From assembly GCA_029204225.1 (NCBI GenBank), contig CM055107.1:14630900-14694899 (forward strand): 64,000 nucleotides of DNA, given 5' to 3'. A program made the position numbers and the translations under genes. The notes beneath the pieces were generated by a model that did no database searches, was not told the DNA's origin, and was given only the letters and a program-made list of their open reading frames with translations. The stretch is from Diphasiastrum complanatum. Taxonomy: Eukaryota > Streptophyta > Lycopodiopsida > Lycopodiales > Lycopodiaceae. Within the stretch, counting starts at the first letter, position 1. Each line of letters opens with the position of its first letter. Of this stretch, positions 44,438 through 55,570 are shown piece after piece.

Positions 44438-45315
44438 CAGCTATTTCTGATGTTTTTTGGGCTACATAGGCCAGCGCTAGATTGAACACTACCTATGCTT
44501 TGATGGGATTGCTTGTATCGCTCATAACATGTATATTTATGATGGCTGGACATCGAACTACCTACAACAACTCTTTGACAGCTTTTTGCTGTAGATTTGC
44601 ATTGTTTTTATGTTTTCTATGATGCATATAATAATTTGCAATTGCGTCATGAGATGGTTTTTTAATTCACTTTTGAGGCCAAACTCCAAGCGGACTAGTG
44701 CTCTAGTTCACTGCTATTGTCTATTGTCTTAACATTTCGGAGGTATGCCTCTTGCTTGTTTGAACTATATTCTGTATGTAGATCATCGCACCTTTGCGAT
44801 CCTATTGGCATGTTTGATAGAAAATTACTTACATTGTTGCCTACTACTTCAACGGCTTTTTCGATACTAAGTGGCAAAGGAATAGGCATATACTGTTTTG
44901 GAAGAAACATTACACCATATGTAGTTATATTTTCCAACATGATATGTGATTGTGTAGACGACGATATAATGCTTGGATTCTTTAATTATACAACATTGCT
45001 GGTTATGAACAGATTAGTACAAGTATGGGCCATAAATCGTTAGGTTTTGGTCGTTTGTAAACGATCCACAGAATGTAGGTTTGTTTTATTCTCTGAAAGC
45101 TTTTATAAAGATTAGTGGTATGCTCTTTAACTTGGTTCTTTTCGGATTGTATCAATACCAACAAACACATATACTTTCGAGTGAGATGTGGCTACTTCTC
45201 AGGACGTTTCTTCACCACATACTCAGGTATGACTTTAAAATGAACAGTCTTTCTCTATGTATTGCATCTACCAAAACATTCATGTTGAAGACGGTTTAAG
45301 CAAAGTCCATAGTTG
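43601..45315. other. Interval without a recognisable gene; contains a CT microsatellite
   Basis: Perfect CT repeats cover about 44,392-44,434. Frames across the repeat (Arg-Glu or Leu-Ser) are artefacts. Some of the left part may be further DUF7869 remnant. Confidence 0.4.
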
Positions 45316-46256
45316 CAGCGAATCTAGATTCGCGATTCTGAGAATCGAGATTCGCTTCACAGAATCGTGGAAAAGAATCGTAAAAAAAAAAAAAGCAGAA
45401 ACTCGATTTCGGGTCTCCTCCTCGCGCACAGAACCGTGCCAGCAGTAGAGGAGGCAAATTTTTTTTCTGAGAGCTGTGGGCGTCCAATCTTCGCAAGTGA
45501 ATAGTTGGCAGGCATCTACTCGGGGATACGGAGGTGATGTGCACGGTGCCGGGTGGGTATGAGCTTCGTGGAGAGCGAAACGACCAATTTTCAATATTTG
45601 GTAAGTGTAGGCTTGATTTTTTGCAATTGTTGACATTGAGCTGTAGGCAACCAAATCGAGCGTAGTTAGGCTCTAGACCACCTTTCTTCACGCCCACAGT
45701 GATTCCTACAGCGTCAGTTTCAGCCGTTACGGCATGCCTAGCGAGATTTGAACATCACATTCCAAATGCTTGTGTATTTTTGCCATTTTCATAGAATGAC
45801 TTGTTGGAAACCGAGTGAGGATGAGCCTAGAATGCATTTCCACATGCCTGCACAGACTCCTATGACCTCCGTTCCGCCCGTCTACGTCCGTATCACAAAT
45901 TTCAATTTTCATGCCCTGATTCCATACTTTTTAGGGTTTAGGCGTGAACCATCGTGCAAACATCTGCTAGGAGCACGGTTTAGGCCCACACTGCACTCCT
46001 TTATGCATGCACGGACTCCGACGCTAACTTCAGTCGCCTGTTATCTCTCATACAGAAATTATTCTATCCCACGCCCTAATCTCATGTTCTTCTTTGGCAC
46101 TTGATATAATGTGTGAACTGGAATCGTTCTGATGTATGCTCCGGTATTTTGAGCTCTATTTGAGCTCGGTAATGTTGTTCAATGCAATGTATTTTTTTTC
46201 TACTGAACGTTTGCCTGATTATTTGTTGTTTGTAGGTTTAGGGTCGTGTTGATACG

Positions 46257-48320
46257 ATGCCAGTGTGGGACCGAGGCCTTTGGGCTGAGGTTGAGCTTAC
46301 CGATGGGGATGTGGGCACACACCATGGCTCACGCACCCACAGATGGAGATGCTTGCATTGCGGTGATCACTTCACGGGATCACTCACCAGGGTTAGGGCT
46401 CACTTGTTGCTGGTCAGAGGGCCAGATGGGAGGACATTGGGCATATCTGATTGCCCTGGGATTTCTAATGAGGATCTGTAGAGGTTGTCTACCATGTACG
46501 GCCCGATATTGCATCACAGGGTTCTAGACAGGGACAGGTAGCAGGAGGGCTCACAAGCAGGCATGCAGGGCCTACCATCGGTATTGGGCCCAGTACATCA
46601 CGGGCAGGGCATAGTACAGCTGCAGGATGTAGTACATCACGGGTTGGGCATGGTACAGGTGCAGGGCCCAGTACATCATGGGTAGAGCATGGTAGAGCTA
46701 CAGGGCCCAGTACAGCACGGGCAGAGCATGGTTCAAGTGGGCCCAGTACAGCACCTTCAATTCCATCCGCAGCAGCAGCAGGACCATCAGATGAGCATGT
46801 TGGTTCAGCAGCAGCGGGTGCTTCTCGACCCGCCTCCTCGACAACAGATGCACCACATGCTTCGGCAGATGTTGCCAGAGAGAGTGACACACCCACGGAT
46901 CAGCCATCCGTTGGGCATGCTAGACCACGAGCACCATATACACAGCAGAGAGTGGTTAGGCCCTGGCAACAGACCCTTGATCGATGCGACTGGTGGAGAG
47001 AGCAGCAGGCCCATTGCACTCAACTGTGTGGCCAGGTCGTTTACGAGTGCAGCATTGCCTTTGCTGTTGTTGACACTTGGGTATTCAGGGAGTTTTGTGC
47101 ACAGATGGCGGCTGTGGATGCTACATGGACACCTCCCAGGCGAGAGGCACTACGAGGCGGGTTGCTTCGTCAGGAGGAGGAGACCATCACGCGGGAGTTG
47201 AGTTCCATTCGCTCAGCTTGGCAGCAGTAAGTAACTTGTCTTTATAATCTCTTTGCAAGTGTTTAGGATTTACTGGTGCCACAATTTTTGCATGTAGCTA
47301 ATGAGTGTTTTGCGGCAGGTATGGATGCACGATATTGAGTGATGGATGGACCGACATTCATCGGCGATCTGTCATCAATGTCTTGGTTTCTTGCCCGCTT
47401 GGCACAGTATTCGTATGTGGCGTGGATGCCACTCGAGTTGGTGACGCCATCACAGATGGGAGGTCACTAGAGATCTTATTGCTAACATCAGGGTTGAGCA
47501 CGTGGTTCAGGTTGTCACCGACAACGCCTCGAACTGCAAGCAGATGGGCGAGATTATGATGAGGGAGCACCCTAGCATTGTGTGGACACCCTGTGCTGCA
47601 CATTGCATAGACTTGCTCATCCATGACCTGTGTGCGCTTCCATGGATCAGAGAAGTACAGTTTGTTCTATTTGTTATGCTTTCTTCCTTCGATGTTTCTA
47701 ACCACATCTCAACTACTGTCTAAAGTTTTTTACTGGATGTTTGTGTTGCAGATCACTTCTACGGCCATGCGCCTGGTCACTTTTGTCACCAGGAAGAGGC
47801 GTGTATTGGCTCTGTTCCGCACCTTCTCCACCCTAAACCTGAAAAAGTCCGCACCCACACACTTTGCGTTTTACTTCTTGGTGCTAGAGCGATTGGTGGT
47901 GGTGAAGGACGCATTGCGGCGGACGTGGCCTTCCGGGACTTTACAAACCTCCCCCATTCAGCATTTTTCCAATCCACTGTGTACGGTGACGAGTTCTGGA
48001 GAGTTGCTGAGGAGATTAGTGGGATCCTTCTACCCATTTATAGAGTGTTTACCTGGTAGACCGTGAGGGGTGCACCCTCGGTCTCATTTATGAGCTCATG
48101 GACCGCATCGGCGAGGGGATTCTGTTGTCAGCCTTGGACGAGCACAGGTATGACTCTTCAATGTCTAGTTTGTTGTTTCTCACTCGAGGGAGATACAGAG
48201 GAGGACGAGTAGATGTGGGCGGAGGCACAAGGGGATGACTTGGCTGACCTGCTGGTGGACCCTGATGCAGAGACAGAGGAGGAGCCAACCATTCCTACAC
48301 GTAGGCCTAGGGGCGGACCT
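46257..48320 (+). pseudogene. hAT transposase with BED finger and DUF659
   Basis: A BED zinc finger opens the frame (RWRCLHCGDHFTGSLTRVRAHLL, about 46,340-46,410). Then come a TAG at about 46,479, a 13-residue repeat region, a helical part ending AWQQ, an intron (about 47,228-47,318), and the DUF659 motifs LSDGWTDIHRRSVINVLV and VTDNASNCKQMGEIM followed by WTPCAAHCIDLL. Frameshifts occur near 47,490 and 48,055. The C-terminal hAT dimerisation domain is missing: sequence jumps from LVDREGC...SALDEH to the acidic tail GDTEEDE and RRPRGGP. It would not be active. Confidence 0.82.
46587..46742 (+). repeat. Four 39-bp tandem repeats within the hAT gene
   Basis: GGCCCAGTACATCACGGGCA-type units repeat four times with a 39-bp period, coding for 13-residue GPVHHGQGMVQLQ-like repeats. 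A multiple of three keeps the frame, though one copy contains TAG. Confidence 0.8.
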
Positions 48321-48887
48321 TGATGTTCTGGGAGGGGGGGGCTGAGTACTCTTTTTGTAGACATGAGTGGAGCATCACAGGCAGTCGTTGGCCAGGCATC
48401 ATCACAGTGGGTAGGGCCATCCCAGGGCGTAGGGTCACAGCCACCTGACACACAAGCACGACAGAGTAGACACAGGGCTGGGGGCAGCCAGATGGGGGCC
48501 AGAGGAGGGGAGAGAGGCAGAGGTAGAGGCAGAGGTAGAGGCAGGGAGAGGGGGTAGTCCAGATCTAGGGCACGTAGCAGGGATCCAGAGCACGCATCAG
48601 AGCCAGGGCCACACCACGGCATATGGCTCCCTCCAGTTCCGATTCATCTGCGGACCCATGGGACCTGCAGTTCACAGATTCGGATGATTTATCCTACCAT
48701 GACTCTGACGAGCCTTAGTTATATAGTTTTCATTACGTTCATGGAACATCATTGTACCTCTTTTTGGTGCCATGTGGCCCAATATTCTATATTATGATGA
48801 TCCTATTCACAGCATTGTCGTGATTCAGTATCGTTCTTTGTGGTTTTAGTTCAGCAACTTCGGTTTCATGGTTTATGATTTATGGTT

Positions 48888-48890
<3 letters not shown>
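48321..48890 (+). other. 3' part of the hAT element, with an Arg/Gly-rich frame
   Basis: The frame at 48,363-48,557 ends in repeated RGRGRGRGR from GGCAGAGGTAGA repeats; it is low complexity, not a recognised gene. Confidence 0.4.

Positions 48891-48931
<41 letters not shown>
48891..48931. repeat. (GA)n microsatellite in the hAT element
   Basis: About 41 bp of perfect GA repeat; a further short GATA/GAGA run lies at about 49,036-49,058. Confidence 0.9.
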
Positions 48932-48934
<3 letters not shown>

Positions 48935-49326
48935 GGTTGTTTTGTCAAAAATTGTTTCATTTAAGGCTAATTTCAAAATGATTCAGCTAGGTTTTTGTTC
49001 AGCATGGTTTTAGTTCCGTTTGTTGTGAATCGTGATGAGAGAGATAGATAGATAGAGGGAGAATCAGAGAAAGGGATATTCTTGCTATGTTCATTGGGAA
49101 TGCCCCAATGTGTTTTCTTTTTTTTATATGGAATGCAGCTTTAGCGTAAAGGGACCATCTTGCACCTGAAACAGTCGGCAAACTACACAATCATATTCCC
49201 CTCGATCAGAGCTTTCATCTGATACCCATATTGCACAAAAAAAATTCAAAAAAAAAAAAATCGATTCTACACGATTCTGGGAAAATCTTGAATCGCGAAT
49301 CAAGATCGCGATTCAGAATCGCGCTG

Positions 49327-51018
49327 CCTACATAAGTTCAGTAGTGTAAGGCTTTGTCTAAGCAAAGCTAACACAAAGCTAAAGTTCTATACAATATTTT
49401 ACGTTTCTATAGACTACATAGCACGTACTCCTTAAAAAGAAAAATGTTATTGATTTTTTTCCAGACCTTCATAGACGAACGATGCTAGCATTTAATTTGT
49501 TATGGCTTCGGATGGATTATTGTTTTCGAGCAGTATGTATGGCATGGATTTGCCCATACTACTTACCATAGTGTATAGATGTTCGTAAGCATTCATGAGA
49601 TCTAAAGGGTCAGTATGGCATGGATCTGCCTTGATACCTTGTGCTATGTAAGAATCTTACCCACTCTGATATTAATGAATGATAACAATATTTTCTCATG
49701 CACTTTACTTCAAACTTGAGTTTATAATACGGTTTCTCAACCTTATACTGATCAGTATGGCTTAGGCCCTGATACAATTCTTTCAGGGCTAAGCATATTG
49801 CTATAAAAAAGTTATTGGTAGGAAAGACTAGACTAACTGATATTCAATACTAGTTAAGATGTCATTTAGTGAATCTTGTTTCGGACATGAATAACAAGTG
49901 ATGCTCAGTTGCGACATTGCACTTGATTTTTGCTCAAATTTTTTGTATGATAAATATATAAGGGATCATGAGAGGTAGGTCAATTTGTTAAATCATCCCA
50001 CAATCAATAAGTAACAATGGGTGAAATTGGCATGTTGTGAGATGAAGTGAGAATTCAACTTCATCCCAAGGTCAAATCAATTATAGTAAACAGAATTGGC
50101 ATGCGATGAGACAAGTGGGATTTTCAACAAATGGGCAGCTAGAGGAAATAAGAGCTCTACGAAGATACAAACTGCTAGATAACTCTATTAATGGCATATC
50201 AATAGGCCTCAATCTTGTAATGTCTATATCTTTGTTTGAATCTCTATTTGATAAACTATATTTAAGATCTTATGTATTATCCTTTTGTACATTGATGGGT
50301 TTTTCCATGCTTATTTGATGAAAGCAAGAATTTCTTCCTGAATGATCAGCATTACCTTGAATGTTTTGTTCAACATGTTTAATTTGTTAAGCTCTTCCCA
50401 ATCAAATCCATTTCTAGGCCTGGGCTCCTATGGCTCTTTTTCTGTGTACAAGATGTCCAAAAGAAAGAAAAAAAAATCCTTTACATGTGAGATATAATAG
50501 ATGCCATTGAGCCTATAAAACGATTTGAAAATCAGACTTATTTATGAGTGATATTTATGAGATTTAAGCCAAAAACCCAATTGTTTGGAATGTCCTAATT
50601 TGAAAACCCAATAGTATAGGCATCCACAGCAATATCACCAAAAAACCTAAATTGCAAAAGAAATGGATTGTATTCGCTTTAGTAGACCAATGAAACAGCC
50701 CTCAATATCCATGACTATCATCCACTAACTTTGAAGCTGTCATTTTCTTTAAGCTTGCTTACAACGATAAGGAACTAAAAATGTTCCATAATAACTGTAA
50801 AACAATAGAAAATACAGTGTTCCCTATTTACTCCATTCTTTTTTTGGTTGTGCTACGAGGACATTACAAATGGGACATCAGATTGTATAGAATCAGGGGA
50901 TCACAGGGGAGAAGGGATTAAAATATATACTTGACGACCATGGCTGCCAAAAGAACTCCAAAACCAAGCCTTTTTCATTTGCAAATAAGCTAGTGCCATT
51001 GCCTCTTTTCACCTACCA
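49327..51018. other. AT-rich interval without a recognisable gene
   Basis: Duplicated clauses such as CAGTATGGCATGGAT (49,551 region and 49,611 region) are seen. The rest holds no domain in six frames. Confidence 0.4.
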
Positions 51019-51401
51019 TCAACAATAAATCTCACAGGAAAAGAAGCCATCCTCAAAATGGTGGAATTGGTTTGCATCCATAGCAATAGTTTCATGTCTG
51101 ACAATTTTTTTCAACACTCTTGGTGGCATTGTGGCAATCACCACACACCCAAATATTCTTCTTGATGTGGAAAGGGTGTCCCAGGGAGTGTGGTGATGAG
51201 CCTGAAGGTTCCTCTTGATTCGAATAGGTGTCCCAGTGACAAGCACAAAAGCAATGGCCAGCTTCTCACTGTACTCACATAGCATTCTCCTTCTCCACAT
51301 CATGAGGCAGAAAGCTCAAATCAGGCATATACACCTACATCGTTCATGAACCTCACCAATTGGGCACAAATCTTCTTGTTTCGTGGATAAGTTGCATCAC
51401 A
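51019..51401 (-). pseudogene. Relic of the DYW deaminase domain of the PPR gene
   Basis: Directly past the PPR stop, pieces of a DYW domain are readable in changing frames: YPRNKKICAQLVRFMNDVG, then PDLSFLPHDVEKEN, then CEYSEKLAIAFVLVTGTPIRI, then VCGDCHNATK, and finally DANQFHHFEDGFFSC-EIYC. The usual HSEK (zinc-binding HxE) has become YSEK, an insertion of about 50 bp lies before VCGDCH, and the terminal DYW is IYC. At least three frameshifts show it is no longer translated. The domain would normally deaminate cytidine in organellar RNA editing. Confidence 0.85.
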
Positions 51402-52886
51402 TCAAACAAAGGCATGCACTTGGTCATCAACTTCGATCCAGCTGCAAGCAGGCATTTTTTTCACATCTACATCCTTTAAATTATTTCTCATCTTTGATAC
51501 CTTATCCATCCTGCCGGCTGCTGCATAGATGTTTGAGAGCAGCACATAAGCTGCAGTATTTTCTGGTTCCAACTTCATAACATGATCAAAGGCACGTTTT
51601 CCTATTTCCTCATGGCCATGGTTTCTAGCAGCACCAAGCAAAGTCATCCAGACCACAGCATTAGGCTGAATTGGCATTTTCTTAATAAAGTCCTCAGCAT
51701 CAGCCAGGCGGCCTGCACGGCCTAGAAGATCGACCACACAGGCATAGTGTTCCATGGTTCGTGTGACACCATGATCTTTACACATGGAATCAAAGATACG
51801 ACGGCCTTCATCTACTAGGCCAGAATGGCTGCATGCAGAGAGAACACTAAGATATGTGACCTCATTAGGTTTCGTGCCTTCCCTTTGCATTTGTTCCAAG
51901 AGTGTCAGAGCCTCCTTGCCAAGTCCTTGCTGCGCATATCCCTCAATCATTGTTGTCCACAAAACCACATCTCGTTCGCTGATTTTGTTGAACACCTGCC
52001 GTGCGCGCTCTATGCACCCGCATTTTGCATACATGTCAACAAGGCCACTAGCCACAATCACATGTGACTCAAAGCCACCTTTTATGATGTCAGAATGGAG
52101 ATGCTTGCCCTGTTCCAAGACTGCAATGCTGGCACATGCTTGTAGGAGAATAACATATGTGACATTGTTCGGCTGCACACCCTCCTGTTTCATTTGCTCA
52201 TACAGAGCAACAGCCTCCTTGTTAAGCCCATTCTGTGCATATCCTGCAATCATTGCACTCCATGAAACCACATTCCGCTCACTCATTTTGTCGAATACCT
52301 GACGTGCATACTCTATACACCCGCATTTTGCATACATGTCGACAAGGGCACTACCCACAATCACATCCGAGTGATAGCCTCTTTCAATAATAATGGAATG
52401 GAACTCTTTGCCCTGTTTCAGGGCTGCAATGCTGGCACAAGCTTTCAGAATAACAACAAAGGCAACCTTGTCTGGTGCTATGCCTGTCTGTTGCATTTTC
52501 TGAAAGAGATTAATAGCCTCCTCACCTTGTCCATGATCAGCATATGCTGAGATGATGGCAGTCCACGAAAACACATTGTGTTCAGGCATTGTGTTAAATA
52601 CTTTGCGTGCATCCAACACACTATCACACTTCGAGTACATGTCAACAAGGGTTTTTCCTAGGAAAATATTTGAATCAAGTGCACTTTGGACCACGAGAGC
52701 ATGCACACGTTTCCCCTCTGGCAGGGCTTTCCTTCTGGCACACCCCTTTAGAAGAGCAGCATAGGCATTGATTGGAGCTTTAGTATTTTGTTGGACGATA
52801 AGCTCCACCATATGCAGTGCCTCTTCAAATGGTCCTTCCTGGCAAAGTTTGCTCACATCATCACCATTGCACAAGGAGATGGGCAT
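51402..52886 (-). CDS. PLS-class PPR protein (E/E+ end, DYW lost), 494 aa
   Basis: Intronless PPR protein with PLS repeat triplets, seen in repeated VDMYAKCG, ARQVFDKMSERNVVSW and GYAQNGLNKEA motifs, and then the E/E+ region (AVVWMTLLGAARNHGH, LLSNIYAAAGRMDKV, CSWIEVDDQVHAFV). Such proteins bind specific RNA sites in plastids or mitochondria and usually direct C-to-U editing. The stop lies exactly at the E+/DYW border, followed by a DYW relic, so it may work only with a DYW protein in trans or be on the way to decay. The N-terminus (MPISLCNGDD) is short and not clearly a transit peptide. The ATG lies one base after a good 3' splice site (ATAATCACTCAG), so a 5' UTR intron is likely. It begins 67 bp after the OSB-like gene's stop. 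Confidence 0.9.
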   Translation of the reverse strand: MPISLCNGDDVSKLCQEGPFEEALHMVELIVQQNTKAPINAYAALLKGCARRKALPEGKRVHALVVQSALDSNIFLGKTLVDMYSKCDSVLDARKVFNTMPEHNVFSWTAIISAYADHGQGEEAINLFQKMQQTGIAPDKVAFVVILKACASIAALKQGKEFHSIIIERGYHSDVIVGSALVDMYAKCGCIEYARQVFDKMSERNVVSWSAMIAGYAQNGLNKEAVALYEQMKQEGVQPNNVTYVILLQACASIAVLEQGKHLHSDIIKGGFESHVIVASGLVDMYAKCGCIERARQVFNKISERDVVLWTTMIEGYAQQGLGKEALTLLEQMQREGTKPNEVTYLSVLSACSHSGLVDEGRRIFDSMCKDHGVTRTMEHYACVVDLLGRAGRLADAEDFIKKMPIQPNAVVWMTLLGAARNHGHEEIGKRAFDHVMKLEPENTAAYVLLSNIYAAAGRMDKVSKMRNNLKDVDVKKMPACSWIEVDDQVHAFV

Positions 52887-52952
52887 CCTGAGTGATTATA
52901 TAGAAATATGAAAAATGGTCAATTTCAAGAGACTGATGACAAAGAAGAGATG

Positions 52953-54615
52953 CTATATTCTCAGCCCTGAGCCTAGAGCTCCAAAGTCCACATTGAGACA
53001 TAAGCCATACCATGATCTCAATCCACCAGATTGTATTCGATCCAATGCCACAGAGGCCAACTTTTCTTTAACCCATGGGGGGGTCAGCCAACTTTCAATC
53101 CATAAGCCCTCATGTGTAAACTTACACTTGAAATCGGGGTATTTTGGACTTTTCTACATAACAGTATACAGATTAGTAGACAAGACAGAGCTACAACTTG
53201 GGAAAAATCATTACACTGATCAGTCAGCCTCATATATACCATAGCATCATCAAAACATTTTTCATTGGCATAAGTCCAAAGTGAGAAAAAGTAATTGAAA
53301 CATAAAAAAAGTCCAAAAGTATCTTCAAAGCTTCAGTTTACAGATTATCTTCCATCAGCATCAAGATGGATAGCCACACCTTGATAAATCTGTTGTCCCA
53401 CCACTGTGATGGATTTGAGAAAAGCTCCTGCCAGAGCTGATCCATTCTAACTGCTGTGCCTGTATCCCTAAATCAGCATATATCAGAACTTGGCGAAATA
53501 AAATTAAGCAATGTTGATGTTACTTTGAAGATCTCTACATATTCATCTCACTCACTCCTCAGCCAGGCAAGGCTGGCAAAAATATCAGCATGAGAAAAAT
53601 AGAAGGTATTAACAAGTTCTTAATGCTAGGCCTGCATGACAAACAGAAATAGAGAGAGGTATTAACAAGTTCAGACTATGCTTTTGAGTTGGGGCGCGTC
53701 AAAGAAAAGTGACTGAGAAATACGAGTGCTATACAGGTGTGAACACAGATTTCGACATCACCCCCGCATTCAATTGACGAAGAAGAAGAAGAAGATGATG
53801 ATGATGATTGGTGTGGAGGTTGAGATTTTAAAGTAGCAAGCTTTGCGTGTAGCCAAGAGGGGCTAAACCTATCATTGATCCATAATGCCTTCTCAGTAGT
53901 CTTATGTTTAAAGTCTGGGGCATCTGGATTTCCCTGCGCAACAGCGACAGCATCCGGTTAAAAAAAAAAATCTTTCGGAATTGAATTCACACACAGTAAG
54001 TATGGCGATTTGCAATTCTTGCAGAAACCACAACTGGGCAAAAGCAAAATTCCAGTAGAATTTCTCGTTGCAATTTGCAACCTCGATATCACAAACTAAA
54101 GTGTCGGCCAAGTGGACTATCTCACCTTATCAAACCTTTTGTCCCACCACTGCGAAGGATCCCAGAAGAACAGCTGCCAGAGCCGTTCTGTTCTGGCTGC
54201 TTGGCCTGCAGCACATCAAAGACAAGAGAGTAACTTTAACACCCCCAGGCAAATTACCAGTCTATCAGACCTAACTACCTAAATCTAAACACAAGAAGCT
54301 GAAGAAATAGAAGGAAGTAGCAACAAAAATCAAAAGCAGAGCAGCTAAAGTCTCACGTTTATCCTCCAAGCTTCTTGAGCTTTGTGCCACCATGACCATG
54401 AATGGAGGAGGTGGAGTAGAAGAAAGAAGCAGCACAGTTGGAGTGAGGGAAGAGGAAGATTGATTAAAGGTAAGGAGAGTGATTCTGATTTTGGTTGTGA
54501 AAGGAAGGAGTGACGATTGAGGAGGAGAATGAGGATGAGAATAGAGGAAGATGTGATGATGACCATTTGGGTTGCAACAAAAGCCCATGCCGCTTGCGGC
54601 TGCTGCTGCTGCCAT
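52953..54615 (-). CDS. OSB-like protein with two PDF motifs and no OB fold, five exons, 263 aa
   Basis: Proposed exons on the minus strand: 54,615-54,357, 54,205-54,126, 53,933-53,762, 53,459-53,380 and 53,153-52,953. All junctions use GT/AG and keep phase, and the total is 264 codons including TAG. Exon 1 gives an Ala- and Ser-rich, transit-like N-terminus (MAAAAAASGMG). Exons 2+3 and 4+5 each encode a PDF module: LWQLFFWDPSQWWDKRF with PDAPDFKHKTTEKALWI, and LWQELFSNPSQWWDNRF with KYPDFKCKFTHEGLWI. PDF motifs bind single-stranded DNA in organellar OSB proteins, but the OB fold of those proteins is missing. Exons 2 and 4 are both 80 bp and enter in the same phase. Organellar DNA maintenance is the likely area of action, by inference. 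Confidence 0.8.
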
Positions 54616-55109
54616 AGCTGCTGCTTTGCCTAATGGCTTGCATCTCACAAATGGGCTGCAAAATTCCTTTTTCAAAGAAGTGACCTATGTCACATGATGG
54701 TGCATAGTATTTATTTCTTAGAGAATGAATGTGTGCTCTCTTAGAAAAAATGTGTGTTGTGTTAAAAAAAAATGTGTTTTGGAGCTTTTCATTGGTCCAC
54801 GTTTTCTTAATATGTATTTAAAGGGCAATTGAAACAGTTTTTTTTTTAAGAGAAAACACTTGATTTTAGAAACTTTAAGAAAGAGAAGTTTTGATAGAGA
54901 GAGATACACTATAAAATGGAATGGTGCGGGCAAGAGAGAGAACGATAGAGAGAGAATGTGGGCAATGATACACAAAAAGCGTTTTGTCTATTTTCATTGG
55001 GCCGAGTTTGCCCTAAAACTTTATTTGAAGGGCATTTTAAGTGCATTTGAATAGAAAGAGAGAAAAGTATAAGAGGTCAAAAGAGAGAAGGAGAGGCATG
55101 CATAAAGAT

Positions 55110-55167
<58 letters not shown>

Positions 55168-55570
55168 TCAGCAGTGATGGAGAAAACGAGTTTCTTGCCT
55201 TTTGATTGGGCCACGTTGGCCCTAAAGTTTATTTGAAGGGCATTTGAAGTGCATTTGAAATGCTTGAAAATGACATGTGACTTTAGAAATTTCTAGAGAG
55301 AGAACATGTGACTTCAGAAATTCATAGAGAGAGAAGTTTCTAGAAAGAGAAAAAGGTATATAAGGGCAAAAGAGAGGAGATGCGTGCATAGGAGAGAGAG
55401 AGAGGCGCTGTTTTTTTAATCTTTTAGGGTTTTTTAGATTTTACAGGAAAAATAGCAATAATGTGAGTTGAGAGAGAGAGAGAGAGAGAGTTAGACAAAA
55501 AGCCTTTTTTGAAATTTTACTGGGCCACGTTGTGTGCCCTAGAATGGGATTATAGGCAGTTGTCATTTGT
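54616..55570 (-). promoter_or_regulatory. Upstream region of the OSB-like gene: diverged repeats with GA tracts
   Basis: Four diverged copies of TTTTCATTGGGCCACGTT...CCCTAAA-TTTATTTGAAGGGCA-TTGAA lie at about 54,785, 54,988, 55,198 and 55,510, each associated with GAGAGA runs. Long GA tracts cover 55,111-55,164 and 55,470-55,490. GA tracts near plant promoters often bind BBR/BPC factors; that use here is inference. Confidence 0.6.

Larger units (their letters stand above)
45316..49326 (+). mobile_element. hAT-type DNA transposon, decayed, about 4.0 kb
   Basis: Both ends read CAGCG inward and share subterminal inverted sequences made of GATTCGCGATTCTGA-like and CAGAATCGTG-GAATCG repeats followed by a homopolymer (45,316-45,395 and 49,250-49,326). 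Between them lies a BED/DUF659 transposase relic. CAGCG ends fit hAT elements. No clean 8-bp target duplication was found (CATAGTTG against CCTACATA), so the exact borders are uncertain or decayed. Confidence 0.7.

Noticed and set aside
44284-44553. Arg-Glu repeat proteins
   Set aside because: Produced by the CT/GA microsatellite; no conserved flanks.
48363-48557. RGRGRG protein as an RNA-binding gene
   Set aside because: Low-complexity GGCAGAGGTAGA repeats inside the hAT element; no ordinary domain.
45308-49334. 8-bp target duplication of the hAT element
   Set aside because: CATAGTTG and CCTACATA do not match; borders left uncertain.
52886-52953. Direct OSB-PPR fusion protein
   Set aside because: The frames are in register, but two stops (TAG and a later TAA) separate them and no OSB donor joins the PPR acceptor in frame.
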